DNA of 42,368 nt from Komagataeibacter melaceti (lineage in GTDB: Bacteria; Pseudomonadota; Alphaproteobacteria; Acetobacterales; Acetobacteraceae). Position 1 is the first letter of the stretch, and each line of letters begins with the position of its first letter. The position numbers and the translations under genes were made by a program. Shown in pieces: positions 17,029 through 25,460 of this stretch. The stretch is taken from the NCBI RefSeq assembly GCF_003403295.1, contig NZ_QUWV01000028.1, forward strand, positions 1-42,368, written 5' to 3'. The notes below the pieces were generated by a model, which worked only from the letters and a program-made list of their open reading frames with translations, had not been told where the DNA came from and searched no databases.

Positions 17029-17430
17029 ATGAGCATCTTTGGTTCAATCATGTCCAAGATCTTCGCGTACACGGGCCTTGGCCATGCCGCCGCCACAACA
17101 CCGGCGGCGGCCCCGGCAGCCACGGCCACGCCCGCCACGCCTGCGGCCACCCCTGCCCCGTCCCCCGCGCAGCCGGTGGATGTGGATGCAGTCCTGAGCG
17201 CAATGGCCGCGAAGAACCCGGAAAAGCTGAACTGGCAGACATCCATCGTTGACCTGCTCAAGCTTCTGGGGCTGGACAGCTCCCTGACCGCGCGCAAGGA
17301 ACTGGCGGCCGAACTGCATTATGACGGGGATACGAACGATTCCGCGTCCATGAACATCTGGCTGCACGCACAGGTCATGCACAAACTGGCGCAGAACGGC
17401 GGCAAGGTTTCCCCCGACCTGCTGAAATAG
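17029..17430 (+). CDS. DUF3597-family protein
   Basis: The 133-residue protein starts M-S-I-F-G-S-I-M-S-K-I-F, has an Ala/Pro/Thr-rich linker (~22-50), and then the DUF3597 core: V-D-A-V-L-S-A-M-A-A-K-N-P-E-K-L-N-W, S-I-V-D-L-L-K-L-L-G-L-D-S-S, R-K-E-L-A-A-E-L and L-H-A-Q-V-M-H-K-L-A. The family is small and of unknown function. GGAG lies 9 bp before the ATG at 17029; an ATG at 17011 would add six residues. A strong hairpin after the stop suggests a monocistronic unit. Confidence 0.9.
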   Translation: MSIFGSIMSKIFAYTGLGHAAATTPAAAPAATATPATPAATPAPSPAQPVDVDAVLSAMAAKNPEKLNWQTSIVDLLKLLGLDSSLTARKELAAELHYDGDTNDSASMNIWLHAQVMHKLAQNGGKVSPDLLK

Positions 17431-17453
17431 TACCGGGCGGGATTGTTGCCGGG

Positions 17454-17504
17454 CGGGCGGACAGGTGGGTGGCCAGCGGCCACGCCACACCTGCCCGCCC
17501 GTTT
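17454..17504 (+). terminator. Long hairpin terminator after the DUF3597 gene
   Basis: CGGGCGG-CAGGTG pairs with CACCTG-CCGCCCG over about 13 bp, and an inner TGGCC/GGCCA stem extends it. GTTTCG follows the 3' arm. It lies 24 bp after the stop codon. Confidence 0.6.
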
Positions 17505-17567
17505 CGTATGGCCCCGGACAGAACCGACACGACCACCGCGACACGCGGCATGATGGAGGGATACGCG

Positions 17568-18629
17568 ATGGAGACCGTGCCCGATTTCCCCTTGACCGAC
17601 AGCGCATCCCTGTCGTCGGACATGCCGTCGGCCCCCTCCGTTTCCAACGGGCTGGTCTGGGCCATCGCCTGCCAGCCGGGCCACCGCCCCGTCCGCCTGG
17701 ATGACGAGCAGATTGTCCACGCGCTGGATGGCGGCTCCCCCGCCGGTCCCGAATCATGGGTCTGGCTGCATTACGATATTGTCCATACGGCCAGCCGCGC
17801 CCACATCCAGTCCATACCCTGCCTGCCCGAGGAGGTACGGCTTGCGCTGGGCAGCACCGACCGCGGCACGAACGTGGAGGCGGAAGGCGACATCGTGTAC
17901 GGCGCACTGCCGGGCTTTGACGATGCAATGTCGGAAGATGACAAGAACCTTTCCGCATGGCGCTTCGCGGTGCTGCCCAACCTGCTGATCACCACACGCC
18001 GCCAGCCGGTCCCCGCACTTGGCATGGTCTATCGTGTGCTGCAACGCTCCGATTCATTCGATTCCCCCGCCGAGGTGGTGGATTATACCCTGCTGGAATT
18101 CGCCGATACGGTGCGGCGCAATATCGCCATGCTCGATGACAAGCTCGACCGGGCCGAGGACCTGCTGCTGACACTGGACCAGCACACGGATTTCGGGCGC
18201 ATAAGCGGGCTGATCGGGCGCGTGCGCCGCCGTTCGACCGAATTGCGGCGCGTCATCTCGCCAGTGGACCGTATTTTCCATAACGAGGATCTGGAACTGC
18301 CCGAATGGGCGGAAGATGACATACGCGACCGTTCCCAACGCCAGATCCATGCGGCCCTTGATGACCTGCTGGCGCTACAGGACCGCGCACGCTCCCTGCA
18401 GGACGAACTGGCATCGGGCCAGGCGGAAGAAACCAACCGCCGCCTTTACACCGTGTCCATCGTGACCACGCTCATGCTGCCCGCAACCTTCGTTACCGGC
18501 TTTTTCGGCATGAATACCGGCGGCATGTTCCTAGCCTCGGGCGAACTGGGCACGGTCGAGGCGGGGGGCATCTGCTTCATATTCATGATGATTACATGGC
18601 TGCTGCTCAAGGTCATGAAGCTGCTGTAA
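17568..18629 (+). CDS. zntB: ZntB/CorA-family metal ion channel
   Basis: The 353-residue 2-TM GxN-family protein has a long cytoplasmic N-terminal domain. At the C-terminus TM1 is T-L-M-L-P-A-T-F-V-T-G-F-F, running into the signature G-M-N-T-G-G-M, and TM2 is G-G-I-C-F-I-F-M-M-I-T-W-L-L-L. It ends in a short basic tail. The early W-V-W-L-H-Y-D region and I-A-M-L-D-D-K-L-D-R-A-E-D coiled helix match ZntB rather than classical CorA magnesium channels. Inferred role: proton-coupled zinc transport. The ATG at 17568 follows GGAGGG; earlier in-frame ATGs at 17550 and 17553 lack such a site. Confidence 0.88.
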   Translation: METVPDFPLTDSASLSSDMPSAPSVSNGLVWAIACQPGHRPVRLDDEQIVHALDGGSPAGPESWVWLHYDIVHTASRAHIQSIPCLPEEVRLALGSTDRGTNVEAEGDIVYGALPGFDDAMSEDDKNLSAWRFAVLPNLLITTRRQPVPALGMVYRVLQRSDSFDSPAEVVDYTLLEFADTVRRNIAMLDDKLDRAEDLLLTLDQHTDFGRISGLIGRVRRRSTELRRVISPVDRIFHNEDLELPEWAEDDIRDRSQRQIHAALDDLLALQDRARSLQDELASGQAEETNRRLYTVSIVTTLMLPATFVTGFFGMNTGGMFLASGELGTVEAGGICFIFMMITWLLLKVMKLL

Positions 18630-18675
18630 GCCATGGCCCGCACAGCATATGGAATGTCCCGGCGGCATGGGGAGA

Positions 18676-18704
18676 GGGACATATTTCATTACGATCATAT
18701 GTCC
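18676..18704. promoter_or_regulatory. Inverted repeat between zntB and the deaminase gene
   Basis: GGACATAT and ATATGTCC are exact complements around a 12-base loop. It could be the terminator of the preceding gene or an operator for the following one; sequence does not decide. Confidence 0.4.
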
Positions 18705-18785
18705 TTCTCAGCCGCCTGCCGCGCTGCTACCGTCATGTTCAGGATGCCATAAGCCATCCCGCCCCTAGACCTGCCTGGATATGAA

Positions 18786-19295
18786 ATGACCGATTCCACC
18801 TGCCTGCCCGCCCTTGACCATGAACATTTCCTGCGGCGCGCCTTTGCCGTGGCGGAGCAGGCGCGGCTGGGGGGTGACCATCCCTTTGGCTGCATTCTGG
18901 TGGATGGGCAGGGCAATGTCGTGCTGGAACAGGGCAATGGCTACACGGCGGAAGGCGGCGACATGACCGCGCATGCGGAGCGCCTGCTGGCCACGCGCGC
19001 TTCCAAGAAATTTCCGCCTGCCGAACTGGCGTCATGCACGATGTACACCTCCGCCGAACCCTGTGCGATGTGTGCGGGGGCGGTGTACTGGAGCGGGATC
19101 GGCCGCGTCGTGTTCGGGCAGAGTGAACACGACCTGAAGGAAATGACCGGCAACCACCCGGAAAACCCGACACTCGACCTGCCCTGCCGCACGGTGTTTG
19201 CCGCAGGCCAGCGCCCGGTAGAGGTCATTGGCCCGATGCTGGAGGCAGAGGCGGCAGAACTCCAGCGCACGTTCTGGCGCACCAAGGAAGCCTGA
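18786..19295 (+). CDS. Nucleoside/guanine deaminase (CDA superfamily)
   Basis: The 169-residue zinc deaminase has T-A-H-A-E-R (zinc His and proton-shuttle Glu) and S-A-E-P-C-A-M-C-A-G-A (two zinc cysteines). The C-terminal N-P-T-L-D-L-P-C-R-T-V-F-A-A-G-Q-R block ending L-Q-R-T-F-W is typical of guanine or nucleoside deaminases rather than the tRNA deaminase TadA. Likely reaction: hydrolytic deamination of a purine base or nucleoside. The substrate is not fixed by sequence. The ribosome-binding site is weak (GGATATGAA). The repeat at 19323 follows as a probable transcription end. Confidence 0.85.
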   Translation: MTDSTCLPALDHEHFLRRAFAVAEQARLGGDHPFGCILVDGQGNVVLEQGNGYTAEGGDMTAHAERLLATRASKKFPPAELASCTMYTSAEPCAMCAGAVYWSGIGRVVFGQSEHDLKEMTGNHPENPTLDLPCRTVFAAGQRPVEVIGPMLEAEAAELQRTFWRTKEA

Positions 19296-19322
19296 TTTCC
19301 CAAAGACTGTAGCAAGAATAAT

Positions 19323-19403
19323 AAAAGTTTTTGGGTGCCGCCTTTTTTCAAAAAGGCGGCGTTACCTGATGCTTTTTGGAAAAAGCCTCACCAAAAACTT
19401 TCT
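19323..19403. repeat. Intergenic repeat copy A with inverted ends and two hairpins
   Basis: The outer arms AAAGTTTTTGG (19324-19334) and CCAAAAACTTT (19391-19401) are perfect inverted repeats. Inside are hairpin GCCGCC-T6-C-A5-GGCGGC (19337-19360) and hairpin GCTTTTT-GG-AAAAAGC (19371-19386). Related copies are at 28946-28992 and 30231-30312. All sit at 3' ends of genes, so they may also stop transcription; here the position is between convergent genes. Confidence 0.8.
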
Positions 19404-19430
19404 TCTGACTGCCTGAAAATCACCCGGAAC

Positions 19431-19940
19431 CTAAAACCCGGTCACGGTCTGCTGCCCGCTGGCCATGGAATAGGAGCAGGCGCGCTCCCCATCCGTTACG
19501 ACCAGCCAGATGATGTTGCGCAGCCCCATGTAGAACTGCCCCGCATCACGCAGGGATGTGTAACCATGATGGCGGAACCATGAGGCCACGATGGTGGTCG
19601 GCTGGTTGCCAAAGGATTTACGGACCGTGTCCAGCAGCTTGCCGCACTGGTCGCGGTTGAAGCTGTCATGGTTTTCGTACCAGATCCCGACAAGGATGCT
19701 GTTCCGGCGCGGGTCGAAATCGGCCACGGGTGCGAGGTCACTGTCATAGCTGTCGGGCAGGCTGTCGATTTCATGCTGCATGGCGCGTTCGGCGCGGATC
19801 AGGCCCAGATCCATCATGGTCAGCTTGTCGGCAAATAATGTGCTGACCACCTGGGCCGCTGGCGTCTGGGCAGCAGCCGTGCCGCAATAGCTGCCAGCAA
19901 GGGCAAGAATCAGGAACAGATAACGCAAGATATCCCCCAT
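19431..19940 (-). CDS. Exported protein of unknown function
   Basis: From the ATG at 19940 the protein has 169 residues with a signal peptide (LRYLFLILALAGSYCGTAAAQ, cleavage near AAA-Q). The mature part has two cysteines (D-Q-C-G-K and R-A-C-S-Y) that could form a disulfide, a W-Y-E-N-H-D-S-F-N-R-D segment and a W-F-R-H-H-G-Y-T-S-L stretch. No family is recognised. The frame continues 17 codons upstream, but the signal peptide begins at the chosen start. It is convergent with the deaminase and divergent from the CsbD-like gene. Confidence 0.72.
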   Translation of the reverse strand: MGDILRYLFLILALAGSYCGTAAAQTPAAQVVSTLFADKLTMMDLGLIRAERAMQHEIDSLPDSYDSDLAPVADFDPRRNSILVGIWYENHDSFNRDQCGKLLDTVRKSFGNQPTTIVASWFRHHGYTSLRDAGQFYMGLRNIIWLVVTDGERACSYSMASGQQTVTGF

Positions 19941-20009
19941 GTCCGGACCGGTTCCCTGCATCCGTGGCATGGATGGGGTCTGCCGCCGCACGTCAATGGC
20001 CGCAAATTA

Positions 20010-20023
20010 CATGTCATGACATG
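20010..20023. promoter_or_regulatory. Perfect 14-bp palindrome in a divergent promoter region
   Basis: CATGTCATGACATG is its own reverse complement and is followed by AATTAAATAAAAATAAC. It lies 70 bp upstream of the minus-strand gene at 19940 and 114 bp upstream of the plus-strand gene at 20137, where a regulator could control both. Binding protein unknown. Confidence 0.4.
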
Positions 20024-20136
20024 AATTAAATAAAAATAACCTTCCGATCCACGTGGGTTCCCTTGAAAGTCATGCAAATAAATCCTATCTGCCATGAAGG
20101 CAATGACTGACTTGGAGATGAAAGGGAGCCTGCGGC

Positions 20137-20352
20137 ATGGAACGGATGAAGCTTGCCCTGCGGGGGTGGTTGCAGGTGCTGCGCGGTCAGATCGTCCGTG
20201 AAATGGGTTACGCCATTGGCAATGACAGACTTCAGCACCGTGGCGTGCTGATTGAAAAACGCGGGCACGGACTGATGTACCGCGCCCACCGCATGGGCAT
20301 GACGGCCGCTCCGGCCCAGCCGGACCCGTATTCGCTGCCGCCCCGTTCCTGA
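20137..20352 (+). CDS. Small CsbD-like protein
   Basis: The 71-residue basic protein has GGGAG 9 bp upstream of its ATG. The stretch R-G-W-L-Q-V-L-R-G-Q-I-V-R-E-M-G-Y-A-I-G-N-D-R-L followed by H-R-G-V-L-I-E-K-R-G-H-G follows the CsbD spacing (G-x-x-x-Q-x-K-G-x-x-x-E-x-x-G-x-x-T-x-D-x-L ... G-x-x-x-x-x-x-G), though acidic positions are replaced by basic or hydrophobic ones. CsbD proteins are small stress-induced proteins of unknown mechanism. The match is by eye and divergent. Confidence 0.55.
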   Translation: MERMKLALRGWLQVLRGQIVREMGYAIGNDRLQHRGVLIEKRGHGLMYRAHRMGMTAAPAQPDPYSLPPRS

Positions 20353-20444
20353 AATCCGGGCGCCATATGGACCGGGGGAAAGACTCCCGGCCCCTGTTCA
20401 CGAGTCGCCGGGTTTCCTCACATTATCCCCGCCTGCGCACAGGG

Positions 20445-20491
20445 CTATCCACAGGGTTGCCCGGATATTCGTCCCCCGAATCTGTGGATAA
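20445..20491. promoter_or_regulatory. Inverted pair of DnaA-box-like sequences
   Basis: CTATCCACA (20445-20453, one mismatch to TTATCCACA) faces TGTGGATAA (20483-20491, a perfect box on the other strand). The site lies in the gap between the convergent ends of the CsbD-like gene and the efflux operon. It may bind DnaA without being an origin. A similar cluster is at 38520-38629. Confidence 0.4.
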
Positions 20492-20508
20492 GGATACCGC
20501 CGGGGGCG

Positions 20509-21459
20509 TTAACGATGCCCCACCAGATGCTGGATATCGTCGCCCACATGGCGCAGCGCGTCACGGATGGACATATGGCGGCGGTTGCCCGCGGCCGAGA
20601 CCACGGTAACGGTGGAGGTCATGCCCGCTGCCAGCACAAGGTCAGGTGGCACCCGGTCGATATGGACCCGCACCGGAATACGCTGCGCCAGCCGCACCCA
20701 GGTATAGACCGGGTCCACCGCGGGCAGCCCCTGTGTCGAGGTGGTGGCGTTGTTGCTGGCGATGCCGCGCGTAATGCTTTCCACATGACCGAACAGCGGT
20801 TCATGAAATCCCATGAGATCCAGCCGCACGGGGTCGCCTGTCCTGATGGCGTGGATTTTCGTTTCCTCGAAATAGCCATCCACCCAGTAGGAATCGGTAT
20901 CGATGATCTGGATGTTGACCTGCCCGGCATTGGCATAGTCGCCTGAACGCATGGTCAGGTTGGTGATGTAGCCATTGATCGAACTGCGCACCTCGGTCCG
21001 TTCAAGGTTGATGCGCGCCTGCCGCAGGTCCGCCAGCGCGGCGGCATATTGCGCTTCCGCCTGTTCGGCCACGGCTTCGAACTGCTGCTTTTCCTCACCC
21101 GACACCGCAACGCCGGAAATCTGCTGGCGGCGCTCGAACTGTGATGTCTTGAACTCCAGGTCCGCGCGGCGCTCATTCACGGCGGCGGTGGCGACATCCA
21201 CCTTTACCTGAAAGTCGAACGGGTCGATCACGTACAGGATGTCGCCCTTGTGGACGAACTGGTTATCGTGCACGCGCACTTCGTTGATCTGGCCGGAAAT
21301 GCGCGGCGCGATATTGGCCACCTGCGCGCGGACCTGCCCGTTCCGTGTCCACGGAGAGGCGGTATAGTAATCCCACAGCACGACCGCCACGACCATCGCG
21401 ACAAGCAGGATGATCAGCGTAATGGCCAGACGTACAAGACGGTTTGCATAAGCGAACAA
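20509..21459 (-). CDS. HlyD/EmrA-type membrane fusion protein, AaeA-like
   Basis: The 316-residue protein has one N-terminal TM (LAITLIILLVAMVVAVVLW). The lipoyl half-motifs are I-S-G-Q-I-N-E-V-R-V-H-D-N-Q-F-V-H-K-G-D and R-S-S-I-N-G-Y-I-T-N-L-T-M-R-S-G-D-Y, with a ~80-residue helical hairpin between. The adaptor links an inner-membrane pump to the outer membrane. The start is TTG at 21459: an in-frame TGA lies just upstream and no ATG is available before the TM. It follows the DUF1656 gene by 12 bp and the FUSC gene before that, the AaeXAB-type set for aromatic carboxylic acid efflux. Confidence 0.88.
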   Translation of the reverse strand: MFAYANRLVRLAITLIILLVAMVVAVVLWDYYTASPWTRNGQVRAQVANIAPRISGQINEVRVHDNQFVHKGDILYVIDPFDFQVKVDVATAAVNERRADLEFKTSQFERRQQISGVAVSGEEKQQFEAVAEQAEAQYAAALADLRQARINLERTEVRSSINGYITNLTMRSGDYANAGQVNIQIIDTDSYWVDGYFEETKIHAIRTGDPVRLDLMGFHEPLFGHVESITRGIASNNATTSTQGLPAVDPVYTWVRLAQRIPVRVHIDRVPPDLVLAAGMTSTVTVVSAAGNRRHMSIRDALRHVGDDIQHLVGHR

Positions 21460-21471
21460 GTCAGTATTCTT

Positions 21472-21666
21472 TCACAGGATCAGTGTATAGAGACCAACAA
21501 GGCAGATCAGCAGCCCGAATTGCGCCAGTGGCGGGTTCCATACGAACCGCCACAGCCGCAGCCATGACAGCACGGCCCGCAGCACGAACAGCGTACACAG
21601 CGCCAGCCCGAGGTTCATGACAAAGGCGGAAACAAGCACGCCCTCCACATCAACAACCTGTCGCAT
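21472..21666 (-). CDS. DUF1656 (AaeX-like) small membrane protein
   Basis: The 64-residue protein has two hydrophobic segments (FVMNLGLALCTLFVLRAVL and FGLLICLVGLYTLIL) separated by the conserved R-L-W-R-F-V-W-N-P-P-L-A motif of DUF1656/AaeX. Its ATG overlaps the FUSC stop (TGATG) and the HlyD-type gene follows, so it is an integral part of the efflux operon. Confidence 0.88.
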   Translation of the reverse strand: MRQVVDVEGVLVSAFVMNLGLALCTLFVLRAVLSWLRLWRFVWNPPLAQFGLLICLVGLYTLIL

Positions 21667-23729
21667 CAGCCTGCCTTCCGTCCATCAATGACGCCATAAT
21701 GCTGCAGGTGCGGCCGGGCGGCCTGCCACGCACGCTGCACCGCGTTCAGCCCCGCCATGAGGTTCACCGCCGCGTACTGCGTCTGTTCGGGCAGGTGGCG
21801 CGTGGGGCCGGGCACGGCCTGCAGCGCCCTTTCCATCTGCCGGGTCACATCCCACGGGGCATGCAGGACCAGTTCGCGCTGCGCGATCTCGGCGGCGGGG
21901 CGCAGCATGCCAATCCTGCGCGCCTGCCTGGCATAGGCGCGCGCACGGGCCAGCGCGCTGTCCAGTTCCGTAAAGGCGGCGAAGCTTTCCATCTGGTTGC
22001 GGTTGGTGGGGGTGGGCGGCAGGCGTTCGATCCAGAACTGCACCTGGGCCAGCCGGTCATAGGCGCGGGTCAGGCGGGGGGCACCTTCGGCCTCGCCGCG
22101 CCCGGCCATCTGGCGTTCCAGCGCGCGCACGATGCTCGCGGCCATCCAGAACCGCTGCCTGCGCGGGGAAGGCGGAAACAGCAGCACAAGGATGATGAAC
22201 GCCAGAAGGGCCGCCAGCAGGTAGAAGATGTTGCGGTTGAGGAATTCGGTCGGGTTATAGCTCTGGTGGTTGTCCAGCCCCAGTATGGCGAAGAAGAACA
22301 CCCCGTAATTGAAACCGATGGCCGCCGTTGTGGGGCGCATGAGCAGCAGGCAGGCCACCAGTGTCTGCGGGAGCAGGCTCAGGGCCAGGAACGGCATGTC
22401 CGCCCCGTGCAGCAGCACGACAAAGTTCAGCACCGCCGCCGTCAGCACGCTGCACGGGATACCGATCACGGCCCCCATGCCAAAGCGGGCCGTATCCACG
22501 TTCGTTGCAGCCAGTGTCAGGGTCAGCGCGGTCTGGGCCAGCGCCACCGTCGCCCCCGGCAGGCCGGTGATGACACAGACCCCGGCGGCCAGAGAAAAAC
22601 CGATCAGCACCCGCAGCGCGCCAATCAGCGCCAGCCCGTAATTGGGCTGCGTGGCGATCCGCACGGTGCCGGTATTGGGAAAGCGCCCTTCCTCCCCCGC
22701 CAGCCGGGCCTGCCCGGCATGGATACCGGTGCGGGCCTCCAGCATGCGGGCCGCGCGTTCGATGGCGAAGGCTTCATCCGCATTGGGAATGTGGTGGGGC
22801 AGTTCCGCGCGCATCCTGTCGAGGATATGGGCACTGAATCCCGCCTGGTCGGTGCGCAGGTCGGTCTGGCTGGCGATGCGGGCAATGGCCTGCTCAATGA
22901 CGGGATGGATATTGCCATGCCCCGTATGGCGGCCAAGGCCACGTGCACAGTCCAGCACCGTCAGCATGGAGACCATGGCCAGCCGCGCGCCGTTGGCCCG
23001 TGCGCCGCCACCTTCCAGTTCCGTGCGTGCGTAGGAAAGCTTCGTGGTCAGCGCGAGGATGCGCGCGGCCAGCTGCACATCGGCCTGTGCGCCACGGTCA
23101 TACATGTGCACCAGTGCGGCACGCGCGGTCTCGCTTATGGGGCGGGTCAACTGTTTCAGCCCGTCCGCCAGCCCGCGCCATGCCTCGGGCGAGCCGGACA
23201 TGATGTTGACCACCGCCACCGCGAACACCCCGATGGAAATGGCCGATGCGCGCGACAGGGCGACGTTGAAGACATCCTGCGGCCGGTCAATGCAGTTTAC
23301 GGCCACCAGCGCCACGGTATAGCCCGACAGCAGCGCGCCATAGGAGCGGAAATCCCGCTCCAGCGAGCCCACGAATGCGCAGGCGGCCAGCCACAGCGCC
23401 ACACCGCCCAGAAACGGCCCGCGCTGTTCATTCCAGACCGCCACCAGCACAATGGACACGCCCATGCCCACGACCGTGCCCAGCAGCCGGTAAAATGCCT
23501 TGGAAAGGGCCTGCCCGCGCAGCGGCTGCGCCAGGATCATGACCGTAACCCCCACCAGCAGCGGGTTGTCGATCTGGACCCAGAAGGCCGTTGCCAGCCC
23601 GATGACAAGGGAACACCACGTACGCAGGCTGAAACCCGCCCAGCCCGGGGGCAGCCTGTCCACCCATGGTAAGAACGCGCGCGCCATGTCGTGCAGGCGT
23701 CGTGCGCTTCCTGCCTCTATGTCTGGCAT
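21666..23729 (-). CDS. FUSC-family efflux transporter, AaeB-like
   Basis: The 687-residue protein has two similar membrane halves. The N-terminal block is F-S-L-R-T-W-C-S-L-V-I-G-L-A-T-A-F-W-V with further TMs to ~170. A soluble domain spans ~180-350. A second membrane block spans ~355-510 (L-R-V-L-I-G-F-S-L-A-A-G, then four to five TMs), followed by a cytoplasmic C-terminal domain. This is the AaeB/FUSC layout, exporting aromatic acids or similar compounds as part of the three-gene operon with DUF1656 and HlyD proteins. No adjacent LysR or MarR regulator was found. The substrate is inferred only from family. Confidence 0.88.
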   Translation of the reverse strand: MPDIEAGSARRLHDMARAFLPWVDRLPPGWAGFSLRTWCSLVIGLATAFWVQIDNPLLVGVTVMILAQPLRGQALSKAFYRLLGTVVGMGVSIVLVAVWNEQRGPFLGGVALWLAACAFVGSLERDFRSYGALLSGYTVALVAVNCIDRPQDVFNVALSRASAISIGVFAVAVVNIMSGSPEAWRGLADGLKQLTRPISETARAALVHMYDRGAQADVQLAARILALTTKLSYARTELEGGGARANGARLAMVSMLTVLDCARGLGRHTGHGNIHPVIEQAIARIASQTDLRTDQAGFSAHILDRMRAELPHHIPNADEAFAIERAARMLEARTGIHAGQARLAGEEGRFPNTGTVRIATQPNYGLALIGALRVLIGFSLAAGVCVITGLPGATVALAQTALTLTLAATNVDTARFGMGAVIGIPCSVLTAAVLNFVVLLHGADMPFLALSLLPQTLVACLLLMRPTTAAIGFNYGVFFFAILGLDNHQSYNPTEFLNRNIFYLLAALLAFIILVLLFPPSPRRQRFWMAASIVRALERQMAGRGEAEGAPRLTRAYDRLAQVQFWIERLPPTPTNRNQMESFAAFTELDSALARARAYARQARRIGMLRPAAEIAQRELVLHAPWDVTRQMERALQAVPGPTRHLPEQTQYAAVNLMAGLNAVQRAWQAARPHLQHYGVIDGRKAG

Positions 23730-23826
23730 GGGCTCCCTGACCGTTCAGTGGCTTACTGTACCTGATACACCCAAAGTTGCTGTATATTCATAACAAATCA
23801 TGAACACGAAAGTATCCGCCCGCCGC

Positions 23827-25224
23827 TCAGGCCGGGGAGACCACACGGTGGAGGACGACCTCACCCACGATGATCAGCGCAGGGCTGCCTATACCTGCCC
23901 CGGTTGCCTGCTGGACCAGCGTGCCCAGTGTTCCGGTCAGCACGCGCTGGTCCGCGCGGGTGCCGCGTTCGACAATCGCGGCAGGCCAGTCCGGCGGCAG
24001 GCCGTGATCCATCAGTTGGGCGCACAGCGCAGGCAGGGCGGATACGCCCATGTAGATGACAACCGTCTGCCCCGGCCGGGCCATGCTGTCCCATGGCAGG
24101 TGCAGCGTGCCATCGGCGCGGGCATGGCCGGTCACGAACATGCATGCCTGCGCGCAGTCGCGGTGCGTCAGGGGGATACCGGCATAGGCCGCGCACCCGT
24201 TTGCCGCCGTAATGCCGGGCACGACCTGAAAGGGGATGGCCGCGTCCATCAGGGCCTCGATCTCCTCACCGCCGCGGCCGAACACGAACGGGTCGCCCCC
24301 CTTCAGGCGCAGGACCCGCTGGCCCGCCTGCGCGCGGCGCACCAGTTCGGCGTTGATCTCCTCCTGCGGCATGGTGTGCCTGTTGCGGCGCTTGCCCACG
24401 AAAACCAGTTCCGCATCCCGGCGCACCCGGTCCAGCAGCGCGGGGGAGAGAAGCTGGTCATACAGCACGCTGTCCGCATTCTGCATCATGTGCAGCGCGC
24501 GCAGGGTCAGCAGGTCCGGATCACCCGGCCCCGCGCCCACCAGCCAGACCTCGCCACGCGCGGTGGTTCCGGCGATGATGTCATCCAGTATGGCGCGCGC
24601 GCGGGCGGTTTCGCCCTGCCGGGCCGCCTGCGCGCCCGCCCCGTCCAGAAAGGTTTCCCATACCCGCCTGCGGCGCACGATGTCAGGGCAGACGCGGCCG
24701 ACATACTCACGCTGGGCCTGCATGAACAGGGCCAGTTCACCCGTGCCCTCGGGTATGGCGCTTTCCACCTGTTCGCGCAGGCGACGCGCCAGCACGGGCG
24801 CTGCCCCCCCGGTCGAGATGGCGATGCGCACGAGGCCCCGGTGGATCTGCGCGGGCGTGATGAAGCTGGAGGGCAGCGGGTCATCCACCGCGCAGACGGG
24901 AATGTTCATCTCATGCGCGATGGATGCCGCCGCGCGGTTGATCTCGCGGTCATCGGTGGCGGCATAGACCAGACGGCAGCCCGGCATCGCGTCGCGCAGC
25001 GTGGTGGCGTCGGCGCTGGTGGCGATATGGGTGATCGTGCCCTCCTCCTCCCACCGGCGCATCTCGTCATCCAGACGGGCGGCGATGACCTGCACCCGCG
25101 CGCGGTGCGCCAGCAGCAGGCGCACCTTGTTGGCGGCGATCATGCCCCCGCCCACCACCAGCACCCGGACATTGTCCAGACGCAGCGCAAGGGGGAACCA
25201 TGCGGGTTCGGAAATATTGGTCAT
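23827..25224 (-). CDS. cysG: Trifunctional sirohaem synthase
   Basis: The 465-residue protein fuses two enzymes. The N-terminal part (~1-205) is the precorrin-2 dehydrogenase/ferrochelatase: V-L-V-V-G-G-G-M-I-A-A-N-K, then A-T-D-D-R-E-I-N and I-S-T-G-G-A-A-P-V-L-A-R-R-L-R. The C-terminal part (~218-460) is uroporphyrinogen-III methyltransferase: V-G-A-G-P-G-D-P-D-L-L-T-L, L-K-G-G-D-P-F-V-F-G-R-G-G-E-E, V-V-P-G-I-T-A-A. It converts uroporphyrinogen III to sirohaem for sulfite or nitrite reductase. No assimilation genes are adjacent. Confidence 0.95.
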   Translation of the reverse strand: MTNISEPAWFPLALRLDNVRVLVVGGGMIAANKVRLLLAHRARVQVIAARLDDEMRRWEEEGTITHIATSADATTLRDAMPGCRLVYAATDDREINRAAASIAHEMNIPVCAVDDPLPSSFITPAQIHRGLVRIAISTGGAAPVLARRLREQVESAIPEGTGELALFMQAQREYVGRVCPDIVRRRRVWETFLDGAGAQAARQGETARARAILDDIIAGTTARGEVWLVGAGPGDPDLLTLRALHMMQNADSVLYDQLLSPALLDRVRRDAELVFVGKRRNRHTMPQEEINAELVRRAQAGQRVLRLKGGDPFVFGRGGEEIEALMDAAIPFQVVPGITAANGCAAYAGIPLTHRDCAQACMFVTGHARADGTLHLPWDSMARPGQTVVIYMGVSALPALCAQLMDHGLPPDWPAAIVERGTRADQRVLTGTLGTLVQQATGAGIGSPALIIVGEVVLHRVVSPA

Positions 25225-25310
25225 ACAGTCAAACAGCCGGTCACGCCGGCATCCCGTAGCTGGTGAAAGGCGGGGCAGTCATGGCATATGGTGCGGCATG
25301 CCGCGCCATA

Positions 25311-25460
25311 TCAGTGGGAGGCGACGTTCTTCAACCCCTCGACATATCCCCAGCGGGCCCATGTCGAACGGTCCTTGACCGATCCCGGCGTGTTGGTGGC
25401 GCATGCGGCCAGCGACAGCATGATGGCGCAGAGACCAAGAACGGGAAGAAAACGGGCCAA
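25311..25460 (-). CDS. Small lipoprotein with a probable TTG start
   Basis: The 49-residue product is a signal peptide with lipobox (L-P-V-L-G-L-C-A-I-M-L-S-L-A-A-C) followed by a ~30-residue mature tail ending G-Y-V-E-G-L-K-N-V-A-S-H. An ATG at 25475 is in frame, but a perfect AGGAGG lies just after it and five bases before a TTG at 25460, so TTG is the better start. Its promoter region faces panC, which is divergent. Function unknown. Confidence 0.7.
   Translation of the reverse strand: MARFLPVLGLCAIMLSLAACATNTPGSVKDRSTWARWGYVEGLKNVASH

Noticed and set aside
21699-23672. A 657-codon frame antisense to the FUSC transporter gene
   Set aside because: Its composition is His/Arg/Gln-rich with no domains; the opposite strand carries an intact AaeB-like protein in an operon.
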